A stretch of 64,000 nt of DNA from NORP233 sp050186825 (GCA_050186825.1 JBFWYD010000009.1:1-64000); one strand, 5' to 3'; numbered from the stretch's first letter, positions 23,377 through 35,200 are shown. The notes: generated by a model from the sequence alone, not told the origin. Program-made: numbers and translations.

Positions 23377-25352
23377 TCGGTCCACCTCCGGTGGTAGGTG
23401 CCCCACTCCAGGGCCCAGAGCCCGAGCGCCAGGAGCGCCAGCAGCGGCCAGAGCTCGCTCCCGAACAGCCCGCGCGGGGTGGGCGGCGCCGGAGGGGTCT
23501 CGGCCTCACGCGCGGGGGTGGGCGCGATCGCCTGCTCCCCTGGGGCGAAGAGGTTGACGCAGGTGGCGTGCACGACCCCGGAACCGAGCTCCACCGCCAC
23601 CGGGCCCGGCTCCTCGGTGCCCGTGAAGAAGAAGCGCCCCTCGCGCACGGGGAGCGGGTCGCGGCGCGGCTGGGTCGCGCCCGGGGGGAACCAGCGCACG
23701 AAGACCTCGGGGCCGGGCACGGGGCGGAGCGGCGCGATCAGCTCGCCCGGGGCGTAGCTCGGGCGGAGGAGGAGGTCCTCCTGGAGCTCGAACCAGGCCA
23801 GGGCGTTGCGGAGCAGCACCGGGAAGGCGAGCCGGAAGGGGAACAGCCGGGCGCCGAGGTCGAAGGCCACGTAGACCACGCGGCGGCCCTCCTGCTCGAA
23901 GGCGGCCAGGAGCGAGCCCTCGTAGCTGCGCACGAGGTCGTCGCCGCCGGTCAGCGCGAGCGGCCGCGCGGCCGGGAGCGGCAGGTCGCGCCAGTTGAGG
24001 TAGCGGTTGAGCACGTGGTCGCGCTCCCAGTCCCACACGGCCGGCTGGGCCTCGGCCGGGCCGAGGGTCGCGGGCAGCCCCGGCGGGAGCGGGGTGGCAA
24101 CCAGGAACAGGTTGCCCCGCGGCGGGAGGCCCTCGGGTAGAGCCCCCACGCAGAGGGTCACGTCGGCCGCGCGCTCCGCGGGCGGGAGGGCCTGGTACTC
24201 GGCCACGGTCAGGGCCTGGGAGGCGGGGTCGACCACCTCCTGCATGGCCTGGAAGGCGAGCCGGAAGGGCTCGAGCTGGGCCTCCGCGGGGCAGACCAGG
24301 AGCACCTTGCGCAGGCGCGTGGGCCGCACGACCGCGTAGGCCACGTCGTCGCAGCCGAGCGCGTCGAGGGGCGCCCCGTCGGCGCCGGACGCGCCGGGCG
24401 TGGTCGCTGCGTCGGTGGCGCTCGTGACCGGCGCCAGGCGCAGGCGGAGGGTCCCGCCCTGGGGGAGGGCCAGCTGGAAGCGCTCGGTCAGCGCCGCTCC
24501 GGGCGCGATCGTGCGCGGGAGCACGCTGCGCGTCGCGCCGTCGAGGCTGAGCTCGAGGCGCAGGGCCTTCGGCGCGGGGCCGAAGTTCTGGACCACGGCC
24601 AGCACGTAGTCGGTCCCGAGCGAGGTGTTCTTGCGGGCGGCGAAGCGGACCACACCCACGTTGTCGCGCGCCTCGCCCACGCAGCGCAGCTCGAGGGGAG
24701 GGGCGGCCCGCCCCTCGCGCGCGCTGTGGGCCTGCCAGGCCGCGCGGGCGCGGGCCAGCTCGCCCGCGCTCCCGTCGCCGAGCACGAGCACGCGGGGGTG
24801 GGGCTGGTCGCGCAGCACCTGGCCCGCGAAGGCCAGGGCCCGGTCGGCGTCGAGGCGGCGCTGGGTGGGATGCGCGCGGCGCAGGGCCTCGCGCAGGCGC
24901 AGCCCGCTGCGCTCGAAGGGGCAGAGCACCTCGAGGCGGTCGGTGGCCAGGACGAGCATCAGGGCGTCGTCGCCGCGTCGGGCCTGGAGCTCGCGCTCGA
25001 CCTCCTCGAGGGCGAGCGCGAAGCGGGTCTTGCCGCCCGCCTCCCGGGCCAGCATCGAGGCCGAGGCGTCGATCAGGACCACGGTCTGGCGGGCCTCGCT
25101 GCCGCGCGCCTCGCGGGTCGGGTCGGCCAGGGCGAGCACGAGCAGGGCCAGGAGCGCGAGCTGGACCAGGAGCGAGAGCCAGCGCTTGAGCCGCTCGAAC
25201 AGGGAGCGCGCGCGCGTTTCGCTCAGCAGCTCGCTCCAGAGCCGTAGGTAGCCCACGGTCACGGCGCGGCGGCGGACCTTGATCAGGTAGAGCGCGATCA
25301 GGGGCAGCGCCAGGAGCGCGGCGGCGAGCATGGCCGGGGCGGCGAAGCTCAT
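23373..25352 (-). CDS. BatA-like membrane protein with VWA domain
   Basis: 659 residues. The N-terminus is the BatA/aerotolerance type: a membrane segment around AAALLALPLIALYLIKVRRR, then VGYLRLWSELL, then a second segment (LSLLVQLALLALLVLALAD). A VWA domain begins at VVLIDASASMLAREAGGKTR, with the DxSxS metal site present. The C-terminal half is beta-rich, ending with a membrane segment (LWPLLALLALGLWALEWG). ATG 25352 overlaps the DUF58 stop as ATGA, and the 3' end overlaps the next gene by four bases, so translation is likely coupled. The longer frame (to 26372) is a shadow through the DUF58 gene. Confidence 0.82.
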   Translation of the reverse strand: MSFAAPAMLAAALLALPLIALYLIKVRRRAVTVGYLRLWSELLSETRARSLFERLKRWLSLLVQLALLALLVLALADPTREARGSEARQTVVLIDASASMLAREAGGKTRFALALEEVERELQARRGDDALMLVLATDRLEVLCPFERSGLRLREALRRAHPTQRRLDADRALAFAGQVLRDQPHPRVLVLGDGSAGELARARAAWQAHSAREGRAAPPLELRCVGEARDNVGVVRFAARKNTSLGTDYVLAVVQNFGPAPKALRLELSLDGATRSVLPRTIAPGAALTERFQLALPQGGTLRLRLAPVTSATDAATTPGASGADGAPLDALGCDDVAYAVVRPTRLRKVLLVCPAEAQLEPFRLAFQAMQEVVDPASQALTVAEYQALPPAERAADVTLCVGALPEGLPPRGNLFLVATPLPPGLPATLGPAEAQPAVWDWERDHVLNRYLNWRDLPLPAARPLALTGGDDLVRSYEGSLLAAFEQEGRRVVYVAFDLGARLFPFRLAFPVLLRNALAWFELQEDLLLRPSYAPGELIAPLRPVPGPEVFVRWFPPGATQPRRDPLPVREGRFFFTGTEEPGPVAVELGSGVVHATCVNLFAPGEQAIAPTPAREAETPPAPPTPRGLFGSELWPLLALLALGLWALEWGTYHRRWTE

Positions 25353-26284
25353 CCGATCAGGCCCCCGCGGCGGAGGATCCCGAGCACCAGCTCGTCGAAG
25401 GGGACCTCGAGCGAGGCCCGCACGTAGCCCAGCTCGTTCTGGACGCAGAAGCGCTCGACCGCGGCCTGGAGGCCCGCGTAGGCCTCCTTGTAGCGCCGGC
25501 GCAGGTCGTCGGTGACGTTGACCTCGCGCGCGGCCCCGGTCTCGGCGTCGACCAGGCGCAGGTCCCCGCGGAGGGGTGGGTCGGCCTCGAGCGGGTCCGA
25601 GAGGTGGATCGCGTAGACCTCGTGCCGCGGGTAGCGCAGCTGCTTGAGCCCGGCCCGGAAGCCGTCGAGGTCGTAGAAGTCCGAGAGCACGACCACCACG
25701 CCGCGCCGGCGCTCGCGCGTGATCAGCTCGCGGGTGGTGCGTGCCACGTCGGTGGTCCCCGCCCCGCCGCGCGCGCCCCACTCGCGCAGGGTCTGGAACA
25801 GGCCGTGGATCTGGGCCCGCCCCTTGAGCCGCCAGCGCCCCTCGAGCAGCCGGTCGGCGAAGGGCAGCACGTTCACGGCGTCCATGTTGGAGAGCCCGAT
25901 GTAGGCCAGGGCGGCCGCGACCTGGAGCGCGTAGACCAGCTTGGAGGGCGCGGCCTCGGCGGGGCGCGGGCCGGGATGGACGAAGCTCGCCGACGCGCTC
26001 GCGTCCACCAGGAGGGTCAGGTGGAGGTTCTCCTCCTCGCGGTAGAGCTTGAGGAACAGCTCCTCCAGCCGGCCGAAGAGGTGCCAGTCCACGTGGCGGA
26101 TGTCGTCGCCGGGCACGTAGGGGCGGTGGTCGGCGAACTCGGCGCTGGTCCCCTTGCGCGCGCTGTTGCGGTCGGCCCGCATGCTCCCCTGGAGCACCTT
26201 GCGCGCCACCACGTCCAGCGCCTCGAGGCGGCGCAGGAACTCGGCGTCGAAGGCCAGGGCCGCCTCCGCGGCGCTCGCGCTCAC
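25349..26284 (-). CDS. DUF58 family protein
   Basis: 311 residues with the DUF58 signature: LDVVARKVLQGSMRADRNS, RPYVPGDDIRHVDWHLFGR and LFLKLYREEENLHLTLLVD, followed by a VWA-like fold with DASASASFVHPG in place of a full metal site. DUF58 genes are nearly always next to moxR genes and are thought to be co-chaperone-like partners. GTG 26284 has no obvious ribosome site. 190 nt separate it from the moxR stop; that gap holds GC-rich repeats of GCGACGGCCCGA type and nothing else clear. Confidence 0.85.
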   Translation of the reverse strand: MSASAAEAALAFDAEFLRRLEALDVVARKVLQGSMRADRNSARKGTSAEFADHRPYVPGDDIRHVDWHLFGRLEELFLKLYREEENLHLTLLVDASASASFVHPGPRPAEAAPSKLVYALQVAAALAYIGLSNMDAVNVLPFADRLLEGRWRLKGRAQIHGLFQTLREWGARGGAGTTDVARTTRELITRERRRGVVVVLSDFYDLDGFRAGLKQLRYPRHEVYAIHLSDPLEADPPLRGDLRLVDAETGAAREVNVTDDLRRRYKEAYAGLQAAVERFCVQNELGYVRASLEVPFDELVLGILRRGGLIG

Positions 26285-26474
26285 GTGGCCCCGCCCCGGG
26301 GTTGGCCCCGAGCAGCGACGGCCCGAGCGGCGACGGCCCGAGCGGTGCGACGACGAGCGCCACGAGCGCCACGAGCGCCGCGGGGCCGCGGGGCCGCAGC
26401 CCCGAGGCCGCCCGCGCCGCGACCGCAGCGCATCCCTCGCCGTCCTCGCCCAGCCGAAGCCACGCCCCTCGTCC

Positions 26475-27488
26475 TCAGGCGCCCGCCAGCGCCTTCTCGT
26501 CCACGGACGCGAGCACCTCGTCCAGGAGGGCGTCGACCTTCAGGCCCTCGGCCTCGCCCTCGAAGTTGAGCAGCACGCGGTGGCGCAGCGCGGGCTTGAG
26601 CACCTCTCGCACGTCCTCGCAGGCCAGGTGCACGCGCCCGTCGGTCAGCGCGCGGACCTTGCCGCCCAGGATCAGGGTCAGGATCCCGCGCGGGCTGGTG
26701 CCGAACTTGACGTAGCGCCGCACCGACTCCGGCGCGCGCTCGCTGTCGGGATGCGTGGCCTTGGCCAGGCGCACCGCGTAGCGCTTGACGTGCTCGGCCA
26801 CGACCACCTCGCGGACCAGACGGCGCATCTCGCGGATCCGCTCGGGGCGGAGGATCGGCTCGATCTCGGCGGTCTGGGTCGAGGTGGTCCGGTCGATCAC
26901 CGCCAGCAGGTCCTCCTCGTCCAGGTAGCCGACCTGGAGCTTGAACAGGAAGCGGTCGACCTGGGCCTCGGGCAGGGGGTAGGTGCCCTCCATGTCGATG
27001 GGGTTCTGGGTCCCGAGCACGAAGAAGGGCTCGTCCAGCGGGTAGGTCCGCCCGCCCACCGTCACGGTGTGCTCCTGCATCGCCTCGAGCAGGGCGGCCT
27101 GGGTCTTGGGCGTGGCTCGGTTGATCTCGTCGGCGAGGACCACGTTGGCGAACACCGGGCCGCGCTGGAAGCGGAACTCCTTGTGCCCGTCCTCCCCGAG
27201 CACGAGCACGTTGGTCCCCACGATGTCCGCGGGCATCAGGTCCGGGCTGAACTGGATGCGCGAGAAGCCCACGTCCAGGGCGCGCGCCAGCGTGCGCACC
27301 AGCAGGGTCTTCCCCAGCCCCGGGACGCCCTCGAGCAGCGCGTGGCCGCCTGCGAACAGGCAGGTCAGCACGCGCTCCACGATGGGCCCGTAGCCCACGA
27401 CCTCCTTGCCGATCTCGTCGCGGAGGCGGGTGAAGTCGCGCTGGAACGCGGCCACGCGCTCGCGGTCGGGGGGGGCGGCTTCGCTCAT
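26475..27488 (-). CDS. MoxR family AAA+ ATPase
   Basis: 337 residues. Walker A LLEGVPGLGKT near residue 55, the MoxR-type DLMPADIVGTNVL, Walker B VVLADEINRATPKTQAALLEAM, sensor 1 FFVLGTQNPIDMEGTYPLPEAQVDRF and the C-terminal helical lid. MoxR ATPases remodel or activate partner complexes with VWA proteins. ATG 27488 has CAGGAG 5 nt upstream. Its position between the coiled-coil gene and DUF58/BatA/VWA genes is typical for the family. Confidence 0.9.
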   Translation of the reverse strand: MSEAAPPDRERVAAFQRDFTRLRDEIGKEVVGYGPIVERVLTCLFAGGHALLEGVPGLGKTLLVRTLARALDVGFSRIQFSPDLMPADIVGTNVLVLGEDGHKEFRFQRGPVFANVVLADEINRATPKTQAALLEAMQEHTVTVGGRTYPLDEPFFVLGTQNPIDMEGTYPLPEAQVDRFLFKLQVGYLDEEDLLAVIDRTTSTQTAEIEPILRPERIREMRRLVREVVVAEHVKRYAVRLAKATHPDSERAPESVRRYVKFGTSPRGILTLILGGKVRALTDGRVHLACEDVREVLKPALRHRVLLNFEGEAEGLKVDALLDEVLASVDEKALAGA

Positions 27489-27570
27489 GGGAGCTCCTGC
27501 GCCCACGCGGGCGCGCGCTGGGACCTCGGATGGCGGCGCGCGCGCTCCCGCGCGCGCCGGGGGGCGGGGC

Positions 27571-29091
27571 TCAACGCCCCTGCTCCGCCTTGGGCGGCGT
27601 CTCCCCGCTCGGCGCCTCGACGGCCGGGGTCTTGCCGGCGGCGTCGCCGTCCGGCTGGAGGCCGTCGAAGTAGCGGCGGAGGTACTCGCGATAGCCGGCC
27701 GGGACGTCCTGGCGCTGGATCGTGTCCTCGGCCGCGGTGCGGCTGGCCTTTAGCACCTCGCGCGCCTCCCGGCGCGAGCGGCTGCCGTCGTTGGCCACCT
27801 GGGTCTGGGTGAAGGCGCTCCGCCCCTTGGCCTCGCGGATGGTGAGCTTCTGCTCCTCGCGCTGGTGGTCCGAGCGCTGCGCGTCCTTGCCCAGCCACTC
27901 GTCGGTGGTGCCGCTCCCGGCCTTGTCGCTGGGCGGGGTCAGCTGGCGCTTCACCTTGCGCACCTGGTTGCCGCCCTGGCCGGGGGGCTGGAGCTTGCCG
28001 AGCTTCTTCCACTCGCCCTCGACGATCTCGGGGTCCTCGAGCTGGCCGAGCTCCCCCTCGACGTCCTTGAGGAAGTCCATCACCTCGCCGTTGCCGGCCA
28101 GGTCGCGCCGGAGCGCCATCAGCTTGAGCAGCTTGGCCTCGACCTCCTCGAGCTCCTTGAGCTTCTTCTCCAGCTCCTTGAGCTTCTCCAGCCCGGCCTT
28201 GCCCTGCTCCTTGAGCTTGCGCTGCTGCTCCTTGAGCTCCTCGAGCAGCTTCTTGAGCCTGTTGGCCGCCGACTGGTAGTCGCCGCGATGCACGTCGTCG
28301 AGGAGCTTCTGGTCCTTCTGCCCGGGGAAGCTCTTGACCTTCCGCCGCAGCTGCTCCTCCTCGAGCTCGAGCCGCTCCTCGTCGCGCTTGAGCTCGTCGA
28401 GGAGCTTGGTGAACTTGGCCAGCGCGTCCTTCTTCTCGAGCGTGCCCTTGGTCAGCTCGGCCGCGAGCTCGTCGAGGCGCTCCAGCCGCTCCTTGCGCCC
28501 TGGGGTGGCCTCGCCGTCGCGCTGCCGGGCCACGAAGGCCCGGAGGCGCGCGGCGCTGCTGGTCAGGGCGTCCAGGAGGGCCGGGTCACGCGCCTCGGCG
28601 CGCCGGGCCGCCCCGGGGAGCAGCAAGGCGGCCGCGAGCAGCAGGATGGGCAGCGGGAGCAGCCGGCCCTCGCGCGGGAGCGCGAAGGGGAGGGCCCCCT
28701 CGGGATGGAAGGTCTCGAGCGCCCGGGCCGCGTCGGCGAGCAGGGCCTCGGCCCCGGGGTCGTCCCGGCCCATCATGTCCAGCGCGGAGGTCAGCCGGTC
28801 CTTGAGTCCGCAGTGGTCGTCGTAGCGCTTGGCCAGCGCCAGGTCCCGGGGGAGCGTCGCCTCCGCCCACAGCGCGGCGGCGATCACGATGCACGAGCAG
28901 GCCAGCGCGAGGGCCGGGCCGACCCAGTGGCTAGGGACCTGGGTCAGGGGGAGGCAGAGCAGGAGCCCCCAGAAGCCGAGCCGCACGAGCGCTCGCGTGA
29001 AGGCGGTCAACAGGGCGCGCTGACGGAGCCGGCCCAGGGCCAGGAGCACGACGGCGCGGGGGTCCTCGCTCGGGGGCAGGTCGTGGCTCAC
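27571..29091 (-). CDS. Membrane protein with long coiled coil
   Basis: 506 residues from GTG 29091, chosen for CCAGGAGG 7 nt upstream. Hydrophobic segments occur at about 35-75 (LGFWGLLLCLPL and GPALALACSCIVIAAALWA) and about 145-165 (LLPLPILLLAAALLL). A long Lys/Glu/Leu coiled coil follows (LEKLKELEKKLKELEEVEAK and others), then a basic, Gln/Ser-rich tail without known motifs. Similar proteins occur ahead of MoxR-DUF58-BatA blocks in planctomycetes. Function unknown; a scaffold role is an inference. It lies 199 nt after the giant TPR stop. Confidence 0.7.
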   Translation of the reverse strand: MSHDLPPSEDPRAVVLLALGRLRQRALLTAFTRALVRLGFWGLLLCLPLTQVPSHWVGPALALACSCIVIAAALWAEATLPRDLALAKRYDDHCGLKDRLTSALDMMGRDDPGAEALLADAARALETFHPEGALPFALPREGRLLPLPILLLAAALLLPGAARRAEARDPALLDALTSSAARLRAFVARQRDGEATPGRKERLERLDELAAELTKGTLEKKDALAKFTKLLDELKRDEERLELEEEQLRRKVKSFPGQKDQKLLDDVHRGDYQSAANRLKKLLEELKEQQRKLKEQGKAGLEKLKELEKKLKELEEVEAKLLKLMALRRDLAGNGEVMDFLKDVEGELGQLEDPEIVEGEWKKLGKLQPPGQGGNQVRKVKRQLTPPSDKAGSGTTDEWLGKDAQRSDHQREEQKLTIREAKGRSAFTQTQVANDGSRSRREAREVLKASRTAAEDTIQRQDVPAGYREYLRRYFDGLQPDGDAAGKTPAVEAPSGETPPKAEQGR

Positions 29092-29290
29092 CTCGGGCCT
29101 CCTGGGAAGGTCGCGAACCCTCCCGCCGTCGCGCCCCTCGAGACCCGCCTGGGCCCCGCGCCGACGCGCACGGCGCTGCACGATAACCGCGGGCTCGATA
29201 CGCGCGGAGCCCGCGTCGGGGCGCCCGGCTCGAGCTCGGGTCCGCGCCCAGGGGGGAGGGCCTCGCTGGCCTGCCACGCGCGGGCGCGGC

Positions 29291-32200
29291 TCACGGTTCC
29301 CTCCCCGGCGGCGCGGGCTGCTCCGCCGCTGGCGGCCCTGGCGGCGCAGAAGACTGCCGCGGCGCCGGCGACTGCCGCGGCGCCGGCGACTGCCGCGGCG
29401 CAGGCGACTGCCGCGGCGCAGGCGACTGCCGCGGCGCTGGCGACTGCCGCGGCGCAGGCGACTGCACCGGCGCTGGCGACTGCACCGGCGCTGGCGACTG
29501 CACCGGCGCTGGCGACTGCTGCGGCGCTGGCGACTGCTGCGGCGCTGGCGACTGCTGCGGCGCTGGCGACTGCTGCGGCGCTGGCTGGGGAGCGGGCGGC
29601 TGGGGAGCGGGCGGCTGGGGAGCGGACCGATCCTGCGGCGCCGGGGGCTGAGCGGGCGCCTGGGGCGCGGGCGGCGGGGTCAGCGCGGACGACTCGCGCA
29701 GGGCCGCGCGGGCCGCCTCCGCGTAGTTGCCCGTAGCGTCCTGGTAGAGGGCGCGGCGCAGCTCGGGTGCCGCCTCGGCTCGGCGCCCCAGTCGCGCGAG
29801 CGTCAGACCCAGCCCGTAGTGGAACAGATCGCCAGGCTCGAGCCCGTCCTCGAGCGCCTCTCGGCGGGCGCGCACCAGGTCCACCAGCGCCGCGTTCGCG
29901 TCGCCGCCGGCGAGGCGCGTCAGACCCAGCAGGCAGCGGGCCCGCGGGTTGCGCGGCTCGACCTCGAGCACGCGGGCGATGTCGGCCGCGGCCGCCGCGG
30001 GCGCCCCGAGCGTGTCGAGCTGCAGCCGCGCGCGGAGCAGGCGCGGGGAGGAGTCATAGGGATGAGCCACGAGCCGCCGGTCGCACTCCGCCACCACCGC
30101 GGCCGCCGCGCTGCGGACGGCGGCCACGTCGCCGAGGCGGCCGTAGAGGGTCAGTCGTGCGCCGTCGACGCGCGCGGCCCAGGCCGGCTGGCGCCGCACC
30201 GCCTCGGCCCACAGCCGCTCGGCGTCCCGCGCCGCCAGGTGCCGCGCGCAGGCGCTTCCGAGCGCGAAGTGCGCGTGGCCGGTCTCGGGTCCGGTCGGCT
30301 CGTCCCCCCGTGACCGCGCCAGGGCAGCAGACTCGACCGCGGCCACCTCGGCCTGGAGCCCGAGCCGCGCGGCCAGCCCGAGCTGGTCGTGGCGCGCCGC
30401 CTCCAAGGAGGCGCCCATGTCGAGCTCGTCGCTGTGCCCCTGCGCCAGCAGCCGCACGCGCCGGCGGGCGACCTCGAGCGCGCGCTCGAGCTCTCCGAGG
30501 CGCTCGAGGGTCGCGGTCTCCTCGCTCAGGAGCCCGACCAGGGCCGCCAGCTCGGGGGCCAGGTCGGCGGGGAAGCCGTCCACGACGCGCGCGTGCCGGG
30601 GCGGAGGTCCGCCCGCGCGTCGCTCGAGCTCAGCGCTCCGAGCCTCCAGCCGGGTCAGGAGCTCCTCGTCTCGCCCGAGCGCGCGGAGCAGGTCGTCGAT
30701 CATCCAGGTCGAGTCATCGCTCGACTCCCAGAGGCGCTCGTCCACGCGCGTGCTGCGCCGCGCGCCGGGGGTCACCCCGGCCTCTCGCGCGCGCAGCCTC
30801 TCCAGGAGCTCCTCGCCGCGCCCCAGCTGGAGCGCTACCTGCAGCAGGGTCTGGCCGGCGCCGGCGCCGACATCGCCGTCCTCGAGCTCGACGATCACGC
30901 AGCCGACCTCGTCGCCGGCGCCGGGGCTGTCGCGCAGGCCCGCGGGCACGCGCGGGAACGCCTCGCGCCAGGCCTGCTCCAGGGCCTGGTCTTCGAGGGC
31001 GCGCAGCTCGGTGGGCGCGAGGCCGGCCTGGGCGCGCCGATCGAGGGCCAGGCGCAGGAGGGTCTCGGGCCGCGAGCCGAGGCCCGCGTTGGTCCGCCCG
31101 TAGCGCGCCTGCACGCGGGCCAGCTCCTCCCAGCGTCCGTGGGCGCGGAGCCGATCCGCCCAAAGGGTGAGCCACTCGTTCGCGCCCGTCCCCTCCTCGG
31201 CCGCGGCCTGTCGGCGCCAGGCGCGTGAGGCGGCCTCCGGATCGCCGGCCCGCAGGAGGAGGCCGCCGATCTTGGCGACCCGGTCCTCGTCGATGGTCAG
31301 CCCCTCCCGCCGTCGCCAGCGCACGAGCTCCTCCAGGGCGGCGGACGCCTCGCGCAGGCGCCCGCGGCGCTCGAGGGCCAGCGCCAGCCCCTCGCGCGCG
31401 CTCAGATCCCCGGGTGCGCGGGCGACGAGCTGGGCGAAGGTCTCTGTGGCCTGGGTCAGCTCGGGCGAGTCGGCTCGTCCGCGGAGCACCGCGATGAGCG
31501 CGCGTCGGAAGGCTGCCTCCTCGGCCTCGAGCGGCGCCTCCCCCCCCGCGGGGGGACGAGCGCGCGAAGCGGCCAGGGCGCGCTCGTCTCCGCCGCAGGC
31601 GTCCGCCAGCTCGAGGAGCTGCCCCCGGAAGGAGAGCAGCCCGTCCTCTCCGCCGCGCTCGTGCGCCGCGATCAACGCCTGGTCGAAGGCCTCCTGGAGC
31701 AGCCCCAGCTCGCGGCAGAGGCTAGCGAGGTTCGCGCGCAGGTCGGTGCGCGGCGCGCGCAGGGCCAGAGCGCGGCGCAGCAGCGGCAGCGCGCGCTGCG
31801 GGCGCCGCTGCTCGATCCAGAAGTCCGCTCGCTCGGCCAGGCCCGCTGGGTCCTCCGCGTCCGGGAAGGCCTGCGCGATCGTGCCCGCAGCGCGCTCCTC
31901 CTCGCCACGCGCCAGCTGGCGGGTCGCGAGCTGGCGGCAGTAGGCGGACCGCCGCCAGGGTTCGGTGGCCAGCGGGATCGCCTCCTCCATAGCGCGCTCC
32001 AGCCCCGCCTCGTCGCCGAGCGCGCCCAGGAGGCTGATGATTCGCTCGAGGAGCTCTCCCCTCCGCTCGGGATGCCGCGCGGCGATGCCCCGGAGCACGC
32101 GCAGCTCGAGCTGCGCGTCGCGGTTGCGAGTCGCGAAGAACACCATCTCCGCGCCGCGCTCCTCGTCGGCGGGGTCGGCCTCGTAGCGGGCCAGCAGCTC

Positions 32201-35200
32201 GCGCCGGAAGTCGTCGTGGGTCCCGGTCAGCCAGGCCAGCTGCTCGCGGAGCTCCAGGTCGCGCTCGCCCGTCAGGGCCTCGCGGCGCTCGTAGAGGGCG
32301 AGGGCCTCGCGCGGGCGCCCCTGCTGGAGCCGGAGCTCCAGCAGCCGCTCCAGCGGCTCAGCCCGGGTGGGCTCCGCCGCGAGCACCTTCTCGAGCAAGG
32401 ACGCGCCCTCGTCGGCGAGGCCGAGGGCCAAGAGGACCTCGGCCAGCGAGCAGGCCTCGTCGGGGTCGTCGGCGTCGTAGAAGGTGCGCCAGATCGCCGC
32501 CGCCTCGTCCCGCCGACCCAGGCGGGCCAGGAGCGCCGCGCGGGCCGCGCGGTAGGCATCGAGCGCCTGGAGGCTCGAAACGCCGATCGGGCTGACCTTC
32601 CCGGCCAGGCGGTCCGCCTCGGCCCCCTCGAGGAGCTCCAGGCAGGCCGCCGCGTCCCCGCGGACCTCGGCGAGCTGCCGGCGCAGGTCGAGGAGGAACA
32701 CGGCGGGCTCGCGCTGATAGGCCCGCTCCAGCCCCCGGTCTGCCTCCGCCAGCCGGCCCCGCGCGATGGCCAGCCCGACGCGCAGGAGCTCGGCGCCGCG
32801 CGGGTCCTGAGGGTCCAGCCGCTGGGCCTCGGCCTCGACCCGCGCCATCGTCGGCGCGTCGTCGACCCAGTCGACGAGCCAACCCACGATCCGGCGCAGG
32901 GCCGTCGACCGCTCGCCCTCGTCGAAGGCCTTCGAGTAGCGCCGGAGCTCCCAGGCCAGCGCCGGCAGCGGTCCGTCCAGCAGGTGATGAAGGGCGACCG
33001 CGCGGGCCTCGTAGACCTCGCGCGCCTCCGGCGCCGGTCGCACGCGCCCGTCCGCCTCGAACACGCGCAGGGCCTCGGCGAAGTAGCCGCGCGCCAGCAA
33101 CCAGTCGCCGACCGCCGCCTCCTCGCACCCCGAGCCAGGTCGAGCCGCGAGCTTCCGCGCCGCGTCGAGATGGGCCCACACCTGGCTCGTGAGCGCCGCC
33201 GCGTCGCCGGGGGTGGCCACAGGCCCCATGGCCCGTCGCGCCAGCTGGAGGTGGAGGGCGAAGCGCTCGTCGTCCCCGTGGGCCGCGGCCAGGTCCTGCT
33301 CCACGAGCTGTCGCAGCTCGTCGCGGCAGCCGAGCAGCTCGAGCAGGTGACGGTGGAGCTCGCGCGCGCGCTCGAGCTGGGGCGCCCGCGCGTGCAGGAG
33401 CCGGGTGTGCTCCAGGGCCGCGGGGAAGCGGCGCTCCGCGAACAGCCGCTCCGCGAGGCGCAGCCGCTTCTGGACGCTCTTGGGGTCGCGCGTCACCTCG
33501 GCCTGGAGGCGCGCCAGCGCCGCGGGAGAGCCCTCGCCGCTGCGGGCCTCGATGGTGTCGAGCAGGGCGCGCGCCTGTTCGTAGTAGCCGCTGCCGGCCT
33601 GGCGGCGGCGCACGACCTCCCGCGCCACTCGTCCCGCCTCCTCGTCGCGGTGGGCGCTCAGGAGCGCGCGCGCCAGCTCGAGCGCGACCACGTCGGCCGA
33701 GGGGTCGTAGGCGTAGAGCAGCCGGTAGATCGGCAGCGCCGCGACGCCGAGCTGGTAGTTCGAGAGCACGTGGACCATCGAGAAGGCCAGCCAGCGGAAG
33801 GTGCTCTGGTCCTCGCGCATCAGCCGGCGCATGGTCTCGACCGCCTCGGGCACCTGGCGCTGGTCGAGGCGCAGCTTGAGGATCGCCGCGTAGTGCCGGC
33901 GGAGGTCGTAGTAGGTCGAGGACGCGCCGCCGCCGAGGAGCATCGAGCGCCAGGCCCAGTCGTCCCCGAGCAGCGTGCCCGCGCCAGCCGGTACGAGCGG
34001 CGCGAGCCGACGCGGGGCGTCCTGCGCGCGGCGGGCGCCGACCCGGTTGAGCCCGCGCTTGCGCGCCAGGATGCGCTCCTGCTCGGCGACCGCGGCGTCG
34101 AGGTCGCCCGCGCGCTTGGCGAGCAGGGTGAGCTGGTCGCCCAGCTCGAAGTCGTCCGGCAAGGCCGCCGTGAGCGCCTGGTAGTGGGCGCGCGCCTCGT
34201 CCCAGCGCCGCTCGAGCTGGAGCAGGTCGCCCCAGAAGATCCCCGCCCGGCGCAGCCCTTCCCGCGCGGCGGCGATGCCCTTCGGCTCGCGCTGGGCCGT
34301 CGCGGCGACCAGCGCCGCCCGAGCCCGCGCCAGCTCCGCCTCGAGCTCGGGCTGCACGGCCCGCCGGCGGGCCGGGTCGAGCAGGACGCGCTGCGCGTCG
34401 TCGGTGAGCCCGTGGTCGCGGAGGAGCACGTAGGCCGCCAGCCAGCGCCCCTTCTGCTCGTACTGCTTCGCCAGCGCCCCCAGCGGCTCCTGGAGGTTCT
34501 GGACCCAGAGCTCCCGCGCGGCGGCGCAGATGGGGTCGGCCTCGAGGTCCCGCTCGAGCCGCTCCAACCAGGTCCAGATCCGAGCGGCCTCGTCCTCCTC
34601 TCCCAGCCGGCGCCAGCGCTCGGCCTGGAGGATCCAGCCCCACATGTCTCGCTCGCGCTCCGGCCGCTGGGGCGCAGCCGCCCGCACCAGGTCCACGGCC
34701 TCCGCGCTCCGGCCCAGCCGGGCGAGCGCGTCCTGGAGCAGGTCGGTCACGGCCCCGCGCTCCGGGGACGGTTCACCCAGCTGCCAGCTCCCCCCCGCCT
34801 CGGGGCGGGCGACCACGCGGAGCAGGCGGAGGAGGCGCTCGTCGTCCGCCCGGCGCTGAAGCGCGAGCGGCAGGGCCGTGAGCAGCTCCGCGCGCCGGCG
34901 CGTGAGCTGGAGCTCGAGGTAGCGGTCCTCCTCGGCGTCGCCGCGGTCCGCCGGGAGCAGCTCCAGGCAGCGCCGATAGGCCGCGCAGGCCTCCTCATGG
35001 TCCTTGGCCTCGCGCGCGAGGTCCCCGACCATCAGCGCGGTGCGCGCGCAGGGCGCGGCCGCGAGCGCCTCGCGCGCCACCTGGCGCGGGTCGCCGCGCC
35101 CCAGCGCGGTCAGGAGCTGGACGCGCTCGACCCAGTCCGCCGCTCCGAGGTCAGCGGGCGCGGTGCCTTCCAGGGCGGCCAGCCGATCGCGCTGGAGCCC

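Noticed and set aside
23373..26372. 999-residue BatA-like protein
   Set aside because: The upstream third is a shadow of the DUF58 gene. The ATGA overlap at 25352 gives the real start.
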